Below are positions 16,502 through 24,591 of a stretch of DNA of 40,852 nucleotides, one piece after another. The position numbers were made by a program, and so were the translations under genes. Source of the stretch: Nitrospinaceae bacterium (GTDB lineage Bacteria; Nitrospinota; Nitrospinia; Nitrospinales; VA-1); NCBI GenBank assembly GCA_029937655.1, contig JAPYPK010000002.1:1-40852 (forward strand), in the 5' to 3' direction. The notes beneath the pieces were generated by a model that saw only the letters and a list, made by a program, of their open reading frames with translations, searched no databases and was not told the DNA's origin. Each line of letters begins with the position of its first letter. Position 1 is the stretch's first letter.

Positions 16502-17407
16502 TCAAAGTTGGCGCAAACGAGAAACAACTTTCATTTTAGCTTCAATAAACACTTTATGAGGAATGCGCAAAGCTTTAGTAATTCGTCTAATTTCTTCTGC
16601 TTCTTCGTGAGAAAGTACTCCATCAGCACCGCCCACTGCCAACATACAGTTAGCAATATCAACTTTCTCGTTATAGGTCACCAGATTGTTAAGTTCCGTT
16701 GTTACTTCGTGGGAGTCAAAACCATGTTTAGTCAGTTCTATAATTACTTCAAATAAGATTTCAAGTTCTTGGTTTTTAAAATCAAAATATCCTGACAGTT
16801 CTTTTTTGAAAACTTTTTTTTCTGAATTATCGAAATGCCCATCAACATTTGAAACAGATGCCATCAATGCCCCGAGAAGGCAAATAAAGTACAACTTGTC
16901 TTCCGGTAGATTCATTTTCACACCCAACCTTGCTGTTTTCAGTTCTACTTTCTTAAGAACCTTACGCTTGAAATATTTTTCTAAATCCAAGTTCTTGCCA
17001 CGCGTACGAGAGAAAATTGTTTTACCAAGTAAGTTTCGGATTTTTCCAAGTGACCTTTTTGTGACCGATGTTTTTTCAAGCAATTCACGAAATTGCCTCA
17101 CCAGTTCTTTCTCTTCATTCCCTATTCGTTTACTGGCCTGTTCCATGGACTCCAACGCAGTTAAAATTTCCTCTTTTTCACTTTCATTGTTCAACTCATG
17201 CACTAACTGGTCATACAACTCCGTTTGTTCTTTCTTTGAAACCGGTGCAGCAAGATAATGCCTTAATTCGGCAAGTTCACCTTTATCCAAATCGAATTTT
17301 CTGTAAAAAGATTTGAGAATGTTTAGCTCGGATTGGGTTACCTCGCCATCTGCCCATGCAATAGTGGTTAAAACCTTCAAAAATGTAAGTTTTTTAAAAT
17401 ATGACAT
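16502..17407 (-). CDS. TerB-like (tellurite-resistance TerB superfamily) protein, repeated domain
   Basis: A 301-aa soluble helical protein. Three segments carry the TerB-like metal-site signature after a helix. They are TTIAWADGEVTQSELNILK near residue 20, SNVDGHFDNSEKKVFKK in the middle, and VGGADGVLSHEEAEEIRR near the C-terminus. The outer two are good matches and the middle one weaker. TerB domains bind divalent metal through such acidic residues and act in membrane-linked stress complexes, but no other ter genes are present. I use the ATG at 17407, preceded by GAAAGG, rather than upstream codons that would add 14 residues. It lies in a run of minus-strand genes spaced under 90 bp. Confidence 0.75.
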   Translation of the reverse strand: MSYFKKLTFLKVLTTIAWADGEVTQSELNILKSFYRKFDLDKGELAELRHYLAAPVSKKEQTELYDQLVHELNNESEKEEILTALESMEQASKRIGNEEKELVRQFRELLEKTSVTKRSLGKIRNLLGKTIFSRTRGKNLDLEKYFKRKVLKKVELKTARLGVKMNLPEDKLYFICLLGALMASVSNVDGHFDNSEKKVFKKELSGYFDFKNQELEILFEVIIELTKHGFDSHEVTTELNNLVTYNEKVDIANCMLAVGGADGVLSHEEAEEIRRITKALRIPHKVFIEAKMKVVSRLRQL

Positions 17408-17491
17408 GACGCCTTTCTTTATAAAAAAATTATTCCAACTCCTACTCAACCACCAAATATCTTGGACGTTAAAAATACTTAGAGGAAAACT

Positions 17492-18814
17492 CTACTTAAC
17501 TCTATTCAACCACAATTTAGGATAATTATTTTTTGCAGTAATACCTATTAAATCGAGAAACCCATCTCCATTGATATCCCCAAACCTCATTTCTCTCATA
17601 GGACTTGTTTGTGGAAATCGTTTTTTTGTTTCTACACTGAAATCCCATTCACCTTTTCCAACTAAATAGAGCAACCCTTTTTCATTAAGGATAATCACAT
17701 CTGGGATACCCGTTCCATTTGCATCCAGAAGATAAACCCGAAATGCTGGTAAAGTAGGAAATATTTTACTTGGTTTTTTAACAAACCGTCCTGACCCAAT
17801 ATTTTCTAAAAAGTAGATCGTTTCCCCAGAATAGCTCTGGTATGGTTTCCTGATCACCTTGTTAGTAACAATCAAATCATTATCACCATCAAGATCAAAA
17901 TCGGCCCAATCAGCATGGGTACTTTGATCTATCATTCTTGGAAGTAAATAGTCTGTCTTATCAATAAATTTTCCCACTCCATTATTTATCAATAATCGAT
18001 TTTGTGCGTTATCATAAACCAAAAACACATCTGGGAATCCGTCCTGGTTATAGTCGGCAATACTTGTACCAATCACCCCTGAGGGAAGGTTGGGCCACAG
18101 TAGGAAGGTCTCATCTATAAACTGCTCTCCGCCATTGTTAATCAACACCTGACCTTGTCGTCTTTTAAGTTTTTCGTTTTCACCCAGTATTTTCCTTCCG
18201 GTGAATAAAAAGTCGGTGTCGCCGTCTTGGTCCAAGTCAATCAGATCGACACGCTCCACACCCTTGGAAACAAAAGGTAGTTCAAATTCTGATCTTGAGT
18301 AAAAATATCCTTTACCATTATTAAAAAGTACTTTCGCAGATCCTTTTTTCTGGGGAGACACAATCAACACAAGATCATCGACACCATTACCACTAATATC
18401 TCCTTTAGCTAGAAAGCGAATATTTTCAGCTAAATGTTGAGCTTTACTCGCCCCCTTGCCACGACCTATTCCACTCGTCCCTCTATTAAAGAGAATTTTT
18501 ATTTTTGCCCCTTTCCCTTCAGCGGAAACAAACAAGATTAAATCGGAACCGGGCTTTCTATCTCCTCTAACAAAAATAGCCCCCTGGAGAGAAACCTTGA
18601 TAGGAGGAAGATAACTTTCTGTCACATCTTGATACAACTGATGTCTTGGATGGTTTGCAATCCCTCGCTTTTGAGAGCAACCAATTCCAATATTGAATAA
18701 AAGAATTACTAAGAAAACTCCTCTGAATCTTTGCAGACAGGTTCCTCGATTATGGAACAGAAACCTCCAAACCCTAGCAAGTAGCCGTGCGCTGTAGAAT
18801 ATTTTTACATCCAT
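17492..18814 (-). CDS. FG-GAP/VCBS repeat protein, probably exported
   Basis: A 440-aa protein. A positively charged lead is followed by a hydrophobic stretch (GVFLVILLFNIGIGC) ending in a cysteine; this could be a lipoprotein signal although the -3 residue is Gly rather than Leu. The rest is a beta-propeller of FG-GAP/VCBS blades with calcium-loop motifs such as DLDQDGDTDFLF, DYNQDGFPDVFLV, DFDLDGDNDLIV and DINGDGFLDLIG. Blades of this kind form integrin-like propellers that mediate surface or protein contacts. The ATG at 18814 is used; a TTG at 18823 would add three residues. It lies 47 bp downstream of lipM. Confidence 0.85.
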   Translation of the reverse strand: MDVKIFYSARLLARVWRFLFHNRGTCLQRFRGVFLVILLFNIGIGCSQKRGIANHPRHQLYQDVTESYLPPIKVSLQGAIFVRGDRKPGSDLILFVSAEGKGAKIKILFNRGTSGIGRGKGASKAQHLAENIRFLAKGDISGNGVDDLVLIVSPQKKGSAKVLFNNGKGYFYSRSEFELPFVSKGVERVDLIDLDQDGDTDFLFTGRKILGENEKLKRRQGQVLINNGGEQFIDETFLLWPNLPSGVIGTSIADYNQDGFPDVFLVYDNAQNRLLINNGVGKFIDKTDYLLPRMIDQSTHADWADFDLDGDNDLIVTNKVIRKPYQSYSGETIYFLENIGSGRFVKKPSKIFPTLPAFRVYLLDANGTGIPDVIILNEKGLLYLVGKGEWDFSVETKKRFPQTSPMREMRFGDINGDGFLDLIGITAKNNYPKLWLNRVK

Positions 18815-18861
18815 CGGTGCCAACTATTTTAAAAATTCATTAGTTATTTTAAGGACCATCG

Positions 18862-19674
18862 CTAGGCAGTTATAATCTCTACCGAATATGAGTTAGGGGT
18901 ACACCTAATCAATTCAAAAGAATTTAAATGCCCTGAAACCCAGTTTCCTTGCAAGACCCTAGAAAACCCTTTTTTCAGAGCCAGGAAAACCTCTTTACGC
19001 GTTACACTTTCACCAAGGCATTCGGACAAAGTGATAACTTTATTATTCAGTATATTCATAGACTTAGAACGATCATCGTCTGTTGCGTATTTAAATAAAG
19101 AATTCAAAAGTGCCCTATCGCAATCGAGAAGCACTGAACCATGTTGAAGAAACGCCCTCTTTGTTCGCCTTTGAGCACTACCTACCAATTTGGCGCCTTG
19201 AACTTCTATTTCTAAATGATTGATACTAGATAAACATGAGGGAGAGTGAAAAGAATGCCTGCCTCTATTGGACTTTCCTCCCAAGGCCAAGTCCGCACCG
19301 CAGACACCAATTTCCTTAAGTCCCTCAAGTAATGCTCTGGCAACAACTTTATAAGCACCGAGCAATGAGGATGGAAACTTAGAATGAGGAATGGGGGCTG
19401 TAAAGCTATAAGTCACTTCATGATTATGCAATAACGCTCTTCCTCCAGTTGGCCTGCGTACTATTTGTATTCCTAACTTTTGACATCTATTAACATCAAT
19501 TTCTTTAGCGAAATCTTGTGCATACCCAACTGTCAGCGTGGGCTGCTCCCAGCTATACAAACGCAAGGTTGGCAGGGTTTCACCTGAAGCACACGACGCC
19601 AAAATTGCCCTGTCGATGGCCATATTTGATTCACCGTCTTGAGGACCATCCTCAATCACTCTCCATTCTTGCAT
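18862..19674 (-). CDS. lipM: Lipoate-protein ligase A / octanoyltransferase (LipM-type)
   Basis: Transfers octanoyl (or lipoyl) groups to carrier proteins such as GcvH for lipoate synthesis. Signatures are WEQPTLTVGYAQ, the RRPTGGRALLHNHEVTYS motif, a likely catalytic C147 in HSPSCLSSINHLEIEV, K162 in GAKLVGSAQRR and FLQHGSVLLD. The Cys position and total length (270 aa) fit the LipM branch rather than ATP-dependent LplA; a basic insert (GGKSNRGRHSFHS) precedes the Cys. The ATG at 19674 follows a GGGG five bases upstream; an ATG at 19698 would add 8 residues with no ribosome site. It heads the minus-strand run that ends with dtd. Confidence 0.85.
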   Translation of the reverse strand: MQEWRVIEDGPQDGESNMAIDRAILASCASGETLPTLRLYSWEQPTLTVGYAQDFAKEIDVNRCQKLGIQIVRRPTGGRALLHNHEVTYSFTAPIPHSKFPSSLLGAYKVVARALLEGLKEIGVCGADLALGGKSNRGRHSFHSPSCLSSINHLEIEVQGAKLVGSAQRRTKRAFLQHGSVLLDCDRALLNSLFKYATDDDRSKSMNILNNKVITLSECLGESVTRKEVFLALKKGFSRVLQGNWVSGHLNSFELIRCTPNSYSVEIITA

Positions 19675-19731
19675 AGCGACCCCAACCTTAAAGAGCATTC
19701 AAAACAACTACTAAAAGAACCGACTTTTACT

Positions 19732-19759
19732 TTGACTCCCTGCTCTGTAACCTGATAAT
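19732..19759 (+). promoter_or_regulatory. Promoter of the heme/FGE-like gene
   Basis: TTGACT (19732-19737), a 16-base spacer, then GATAAT (19754-19759). Each hexamer matches consensus at five of six positions. It lies about 67 bp before the GTG start of the downstream gene. Confidence 0.5.
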
Positions 19760-19825
19760 ATTTTCTCAATTAATTATGACTCCCCACCCTAACTACTGAT
19801 AACGATCAACCACATTTTACAAACT

Positions 19826-20911
19826 GTGAATACGTACTTAAGTTATAGTCTAAGATTAGTCGTACTAATGAATTTCCTGATAGTTAGCCCGTTTTCGTTA
19901 CTAGCTTACGAAACATCGAAAATTGATTTTGAGGTAATAGAAGAATATCCTCACATACTAAAATGTGACGCTGCATGTCACAAGGTCAAAAATATAACTC
20001 TAGCAAAAAAACATCGGACGACACGTCCGGAATGCCAGCAATGCCACGTTGGCATTAGCACGCGCCCCATTTCTCCATTTTCCTCACCTGAGAAAGTTTT
20101 TCTATCAAGAAATTCTACTATCATGATCAAGCCTCAGTCCAAGTTCTCATTACCTGTAACAAAAACATATTCCACCTCGCACACTTTGACTGCTAATGCA
20201 GACGTTAGGGTACGAGAAGGCGCTCCGAAGGACACCGTTTCAATGGCATTGATTCCTGGAGGAAAGTTTATTATGGGCTCTAACGAAAGATGGGACGATG
20301 AGGCTCCTGAGTATATCGAGTCAGTAAATAAATTTTATATCGATCGTTACGAAGTAACTAATGCAGAGTACGAAAAGTTCACTTACGGCACAAAGCGTGA
20401 AGAACCCTATCATTGGCCTAATGGAAAAATTCCCAGAGGCAAGAAAAACCATCCTGTGATTTATGTCAGTTGGCACGATGCTAGTGAATATTGCAAGTGG
20501 AGGGGCAAGCGACTCCCGACTGAGCAGGAGTGGGAAAAATCCGCTCGCGGTGATAGCGGAAATATTTATCCATGGGGCAATACTTGGGCCACAAATAAAT
20601 CGAATCACCCCTACAAAGGTTCTACAGGTACAGAACCGGTCGGCTCGTACCCTAATGGGAAAAGTCCTTATGGGTTGTACGACATGTCCGGGAATGTATG
20701 GGAGTGGGTCGATAGTTTTTACCTTCCACACCCAGGAAACAATATAAATCGCGGTGAATACGGTATGGACAAGCGGGTACTTAAAGGTGGGTCATGGTTT
20801 GACTGCTTGTCCTACGGATGTGGTTTAAGCGCGCCAACATTTAATCGAAGTTTCTTTACTCCCGAAGTTAAAAATAATAGCTTCGGGTTTCGTTGCGCAA
20901 AATCCCCCTAA
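19826..20911 (+). CDS. Secreted fusion: c-type heme motifs plus formylglycine-generating-enzyme (SUMF1) domain
   Basis: A 361-aa protein. The N-terminus is a signal peptide (residues about 1-28). It then has two heme-attachment-like motifs, C47-x3-C51-H52 (KCDAACHK) and the canonical C70-x2-C73-H74 (ECQQCHVG), with H43 and H63 nearby as possible distal ligands. A linker of about 60 residues leads to a full FGE-sulfatase fold. Its motifs are IPGGKFIMGS, FYIDRYEVTNAEYEKF, HPVIYVSWHDASEYCKWRG, RLPTEQEWEKSARG, YDMSGNVWEWV, RVLKGGSWFDC and GFRCAKSP. C327 and C332 are spaced five apart, as the copper-binding pair of true FGE is, though shifted by one residue relative to GGS. Most members of this superfamily are not FGE, so the activity is open. 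The start is GTG at 19826; ATG 19868 is an alternative that keeps the signal peptide. A terminator follows immediately. Confidence 0.85.
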   Translation: MNTYLSYSLRLVVLMNFLIVSPFSLLAYETSKIDFEVIEEYPHILKCDAACHKVKNITLAKKHRTTRPECQQCHVGISTRPISPFSSPEKVFLSRNSTIMIKPQSKFSLPVTKTYSTSHTLTANADVRVREGAPKDTVSMALIPGGKFIMGSNERWDDEAPEYIESVNKFYIDRYEVTNAEYEKFTYGTKREEPYHWPNGKIPRGKKNHPVIYVSWHDASEYCKWRGKRLPTEQEWEKSARGDSGNIYPWGNTWATNKSNHPYKGSTGTEPVGSYPNGKSPYGLYDMSGNVWEWVDSFYLPHPGNNINRGEYGMDKRVLKGGSWFDCLSYGCGLSAPTFNRSFFTPEVKNNSFGFRCAKSP

Positions 20912-20914
20912 CCT

Positions 20915-20941
20915 AGTCAAGGTAGAACTTGACTTGTTTTT
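20915..20941 (+). terminator. Intrinsic terminator of the heme/FGE-like gene
   Basis: AGTCAAG (20915-20921) pairs perfectly with CTTGACT (20928-20934) around a 6-base loop, followed by TGTTTTT. It begins four bases after the stop codon. A second hairpin AGCCTA/TAGGCT (20947-20966) lies just beyond. Confidence 0.7.
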
Positions 20942-21020
20942 CGTTTAGCCTAAAAATAAATAGGCTTAATTTCATTATTCAAAAAAAAGTGTTCAGGGAA
21001 ACATCTAAAAGGACAACAAA

Positions 21021-21206
21021 ATGCTGCAAAAAAATACGGGACGTCCAACGAGCACCATCCGCAAGGTACTATTGTTGGCCTTTGTTGTTGGATTCTGGAT
21101 TTTCTTTTATTGGTATCGAGGTATTGAATACTCCGACAAAAAACCTTCCCTTGACAGAACCCCTCTGGAGAAGTCAGAACCCCGCACCTCAAAAAAACAA
21201 CCTTAG
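21021..21206 (+). CDS. Small single-TM protein, 61 aa
   Basis: Unrecognised. AAGGA lies seven bases before the ATG, which is better than most starts nearby. The product has a basic N-terminus (RPTSTIRK), one strong membrane helix (VLLLAFVVGFWIFFYWY) and a charged hydrophilic tail rich in Lys, Pro and Ser. That positive-inside pattern is typical of a real small inner-membrane protein. It lies after the FGE terminator on the same strand and converges on the next gene. Confidence 0.5.
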   Translation: MLQKNTGRPTSTIRKVLLLAFVVGFWIFFYWYRGIEYSDKKPSLDRTPLEKSEPRTSKKQP

Positions 21207-21259
21207 GACTGCGGCTTTCACACCCCCGTTCTCTAAAAACTATTTTCGAAATCGACTCT

Positions 21260-22072
21260 TTAAGGACCGCTAGAAATTAAAGCCTGATAGTCATATTGCA
21301 AAAGAGCGGAATTGTCACGAATCAAATCCAATGGTTTTTCAGTGGAATTAAGGTGGACTATTACTTTTTTATTTTGATCAAAATAAACACCAGTTTCTGG
21401 AATTGGATCGATTTTTTCAACCGCTTCTTCTTGTTGTTTAGCAAATTGTTTGGGCTTAGGGTCCACGAGAATATCAGGTTCTCGGCCAAAAATTGAACCG
21501 CTATCATGAAAAATTAAGAATTTTTCACTTTGAGCTTCTTCAAAATCAAGATCTAAATGGCCTGAAGTGTTTTCCTTCTCAATTTTATAAACAGGTGACT
21601 CTTTCATATGACCATTAAAGGAAAAGTGCAGACCTTGGTTGACAGGCTTAAACACCGAAGTACTAAATCCCTTGCCACCTAGAGTCAAAGGCTTGTCAGT
21701 AGATGTAATGGTTGGGTCAACATCACGTGTTAATTTTATTTTTAATCGGCCTTGATTAGTTCTAGAAGAAACTTTGTCGATTCTTTCGTAACGATTTATA
21801 CCAGTATACGCTCTGTAGTTTTGTTCAATTGAGTCCAACAACAACTTTATCTCCTTCTCCTTGATCACCAATACCTTTATACTAGGCCCGTCTGTTTCCT
21901 CTTCGGGAACAAATTTAATAATTTTTTTCGGTGCCGCTTTCACAGTAGACTTCTTCTCCTGACCGCATGCTAGGACATATTTACATTTTTCAGCAGCAAA
22001 AACCTCATTTAGATTAAAGCCTAAAGAAGTAGCAAGAAAAATTCCAAATATCACCCAATATAAAAATTTCAT
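21260..22072 (-). CDS. Hypothetical exported protein, 270 aa
   Basis: Unrecognised. It has a clear signal peptide (MKFLYWVIFGIFLATSLGF, cleavage after VFAA), then two cysteines close together (EKCKYVLACG) that may form a disulfide. A Lys/Glu-rich linker and a strand-rich body follow, with repeated charged segments and no known motif. The mature protein would be periplasmic and hydrophilic. It has its own promoter (22183-22210) with an inverted repeat at the predicted transcription start. Confidence 0.75.
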   Translation of the reverse strand: MKFLYWVIFGIFLATSLGFNLNEVFAAEKCKYVLACGQEKKSTVKAAPKKIIKFVPEEETDGPSIKVLVIKEKEIKLLLDSIEQNYRAYTGINRYERIDKVSSRTNQGRLKIKLTRDVDPTITSTDKPLTLGGKGFSTSVFKPVNQGLHFSFNGHMKESPVYKIEKENTSGHLDLDFEEAQSEKFLIFHDSGSIFGREPDILVDPKPKQFAKQQEEAVEKIDPIPETGVYFDQNKKVIVHLNSTEKPLDLIRDNSALLQYDYQALISSGP

Positions 22073-22144
22073 TAAAAAAATTTCCTTTTTTAATCAATAA
22101 GCTCAAAGACCATAAAAACCACATCGGCCATTAACCCAGCATTC

Positions 22145-22177
22145 TTAACTTTTGCTAGTTATGCAAACAAAAGTTAA
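22145..22177. repeat. Perfect 10-bp inverted repeat at the transcription start of the exported protein gene
   Basis: TTAACTTTTG (22145-22154) and CAAAAGTTAA (22168-22177) are exact reverse complements around a 13-base gap. With the -10 at 22183-22188 on the minus strand, the start site falls near 22176, so the repeat covers about +1 to +32. It could be a repressor operator or a 5'-end hairpin. It lacks the T-run of a terminator. Confidence 0.6.
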
Positions 22178-22182
22178 ATGAA

Positions 22183-22210
22183 AAAATAGCCCCGCAATCA
22201 ATACTGTCAA
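22183..22210 (-). promoter_or_regulatory. Promoter of the 21260-22072 gene
   Basis: On the minus strand TTGACA (22210-22205) is followed by a 16-base spacer and TATTTT (22188-22183). The -35 is perfect and the -10 matches four of six. The leader to the ATG at 22072 would be about 104 nt. Confidence 0.5.
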
Positions 22211-22279
22211 CTTTCATTAAAACTAGACACCATCGCACTATTTCTTTGTACGTATTCCTAATCCTTTAATCCCTTTACT

Positions 22280-23227
22280 TCACAACAAACCATTTTTTCG
22301 GTCTAAATTAGATTTAAATGAAGTGAAGATATTTTTGATGGGGGGTATAAGCTTTTCTTTGAGCGCTTTGGGAACATAATTAATTTTCTCAATCGGCCAA
22401 TCTTCCACCCGCCTCACATCCAGACCCTCTTTTAAGTAATGCTCTTGAAGACTTTCCTCAAACCCTACGATTAACTTATTCTCTCTCACTTTAAAAAATA
22501 ACTCTCGAATCAATGCCGGTTCAAACAAACCTTCAAGAAAATGATCTGCTACCTCTTCAATAATAGGTTGAGCGTGTTCCAGAAAATCAGATGAAAAAGA
22601 ACTCTCCAAAGTACGATAAGTTATAATCACATCCTGTAATAAATATTTAATATCCTTGGGGTCCCGTTTCATTATCGGGGTTTTCTTAATATTAAACTTT
22701 TCTTTAAATTCTTTAACATTTCGAATGGTATCGTGAATGATTGATTCTTCCCAAGGAACCAGGTTCCATATAAAGAACCCGCGCAACCAGTTCACTTTTC
22801 CTGAAGAGTCGACCATATGCATAGTTAAACTCGGTTTTGCTCCATTACTATATGGCAAGCGACCTCCCCACATATTAAGATCAAGCTCTAATCCATATGG
22901 ACGAAAGGCATTAATAATTGAAGTGTAATAATAGCCAACTAAATGCTCCATATTCTCACGTTTATCGAGTGGGCTATTCTGTGGCAAGTTGGCAATGAAG
23001 TACAGCCGCCAGATTCTTCGTTTTGATTTTCCTTCGTCATCTGCTATGAGGTAAGTTCCGCCCCAAATCCCTGAAGTAATAGGAACCTCGATTTGATGAT
23101 TTTCCTTCAGTTTAAGAGAAACGCAGCGAGCTATATCCGCGTATAATTCATTTAAGTAGTACAAGTTGATCCGTTCATCTTCTGAAAAAACCGGGCCAGA
23201 AGCTTGAGGGATAACAGGTAATATCAT
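22280..23227 (-). CDS. Hypothetical protein, 315 aa
   Basis: Unrecognised. It is a soluble, mixed alpha/beta protein with no signal peptide, membrane helix or cofactor motif. Aromatic-rich segments stand out (KRRIWRLYFIANLPQ; WLRGFFIWNLVPWEES), and the second half is helical. Base composition is like the neighbours. It has no close partner: 52 bp of spacer and the recA upstream region lie behind it, and a promoter for another gene lies 70 bp downstream. The ATG at 23227 has no convincing ribosome site. Confidence 0.72.
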   Translation of the reverse strand: MILPVIPQASGPVFSEDERINLYYLNELYADIARCVSLKLKENHQIEVPITSGIWGGTYLIADDEGKSKRRIWRLYFIANLPQNSPLDKRENMEHLVGYYYTSIINAFRPYGLELDLNMWGGRLPYSNGAKPSLTMHMVDSSGKVNWLRGFFIWNLVPWEESIIHDTIRNVKEFKEKFNIKKTPIMKRDPKDIKYLLQDVIITYRTLESSFSSDFLEHAQPIIEEVADHFLEGLFEPALIRELFFKVRENKLIVGFEESLQEHYLKEGLDVRRVEDWPIEKINYVPKALKEKLIPPIKNIFTSFKSNLDRKNGLL

Positions 23228-23490
23228 AGGTCAACGGCCTCTAAGAGGGGGTGATTCTAATGGATAGACAGTCGGGAATTCTATAGTTAATTTAGCGAAT
23301 GTGAAAGGCTTTATTCTTCACAGGGAATACGATACAAATTCTAAGTGATAAATTCCTTGCCATTTAACGCCACTCACTCTATAAACAAAAAAGCTATTGT
23401 TGTTTTACCTAGAATTTCTTTAGACATAGATAAAAAGTCACCCAACAGAAACCCTGAGCAGACTATCTTAAAAAAATAAGGAGAAAATTA
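23228..23490. other. Divergent upstream region of recA
   Basis: About 260 bp between the divergent hypothetical gene and recA. AAGGAG (23478-23483), seven bases before the recA ATG, is a strong ribosome binding site. I searched by eye for LexA boxes of the E. coli (CTGT-N8-ACAG) and Geobacter types and found no clear one. SOS control of recA is therefore not visible from sequence. Confidence 0.5.
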
Positions 23491-24576
23491 ATGGCGTCGG
23501 ATGATAGAGGAAAAGCGCTGGATTTGGCGTTAACTCAAATAGAAAAACAGTTTGGCAAGGGTTCTATTATGAAGTTGGGTCAAGCGGGTGCCTTAAAAGG
23601 AATTTCTGTTATTTCCACAGGCTCAATTTCACTGGATTCCGCGTTGGGTGTAGGCGGAGTGCCCCGCGGTCGCATCGTAGAAATATACGGACCTGAAGCT
23701 TCTGGAAAAACCAGCCTCACACTCCACATTATTGCAGAGGCGCAAAAATCTTGTGGTGTTGCTGCATTTCTTGATGCAGAACATGCACTAGACCCTCAGT
23801 ATGCAGAAAAACTAGGGGTAAACCTTGACGACCTCCTATTATCTCAACCAGACACCGGAGAACAAACACTGGAAATCGCAGAGGTTTTAATTCGCAGCGG
23901 GGCAGTGGACGTAATCGTCATCGATTCGGTTGCAGCTCTTGTTCCCAAGGCTGAGCTCGATGGTGATATGGGTGATTCGCATATGGGTCTGCAAGCAAGA
24001 CTCATGTCCCAAGCCATGAGGAAACTTGCAGGTGTGGTCAATAAATCAAAAACGTGTCTGATCTTTATCAACCAGATTCGCATGAAAATTGGAGTTATGT
24101 TTGGTAGCCCCGAAACGACGACAGGAGGAAACGCCCTTAAATTTTATTCTTCTGTCCGTTTGGACATCAGGAGAATAGGTGCCATCAAAGATGGCGATAG
24201 CATAGTTGGAAATCGAACAAGAGTAAAAGTAGTTAAAAACAAAGTCGCGCCGCCATTTAGAGATTGCGAATTCGATATATTATACGGACAGGGGATTTCT
24301 AAAATAGGAGACTTACTTGATCTTGCAGTAATCCATGAACTGATAGCTAAAAGTGGTACATGGTTTTCATATAACGAGACCCGCATTGGACAAGGTCGGG
24401 CGAACTCGAGGGCATTCCTCTTAGAAAACCCCGATATGTGCGATGAAATTGAAACTAAACTAAGAAAAAAATTGGGCCTTCTTAAGGAGCCAGTCGACAA
24501 AAAAGGTCCCAAAGTAAAAGAAGAAAAGGAAAGCTCTGCAAAAAAAGGAAAAAAAGATCCAACCTCAACACCCTGA
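23491..24576 (+). CDS. recA: Recombinase RecA
   Basis: ATP-dependent strand-exchange protein for homologous recombination and SOS signalling, 361 aa. The Walker A is GPEASGKT (67-74). QIEKQFGKGSIMKLG, AFLDAEHALDP, the L1 region MGLQARLMSQAMRKL, and FINQIRMKIGVMFGSPETTT are all canonical. The C-terminal tail is strongly lysine-rich (KKGPKVKEEKESSAKKGKK) rather than the usual acidic tail that damps filament formation. Translation starts from a strong AAGGAG. recX follows 15 bp downstream, the classical regulator pairing. Confidence 0.98.
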   Translation: MASDDRGKALDLALTQIEKQFGKGSIMKLGQAGALKGISVISTGSISLDSALGVGGVPRGRIVEIYGPEASGKTSLTLHIIAEAQKSCGVAAFLDAEHALDPQYAEKLGVNLDDLLLSQPDTGEQTLEIAEVLIRSGAVDVIVIDSVAALVPKAELDGDMGDSHMGLQARLMSQAMRKLAGVVNKSKTCLIFINQIRMKIGVMFGSPETTTGGNALKFYSSVRLDIRRIGAIKDGDSIVGNRTRVKVVKNKVAPPFRDCEFDILYGQGISKIGDLLDLAVIHELIAKSGTWFSYNETRIGQGRANSRAFLLENPDMCDEIETKLRKKLGLLKEPVDKKGPKVKEEKESSAKKGKKDPTSTP

Positions 24577-24591
24577 CGTGGTCATATTTTC

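Noticed and set aside
16686..17258. 190-codon plus-strand frame opposite the TerB-like gene
   Set aside because: It is Ser/Phe-rich, typical of an antisense shadow, with no domain or ribosome site; the minus strand carries recognisable repeats.
20929..21273. Open plus-strand frame of 114 codons overlapping the 61-aa small gene
   Set aside because: It covers the terminator region and reads as low-complexity basic sequence; the frame at 21021 has a ribosome site and a clean membrane helix.
23228..23490. LexA box at recA
   Set aside because: No CTGT-N8-ACAG or GGTT-type palindrome is present; partial AT-rich matches are not convincing.
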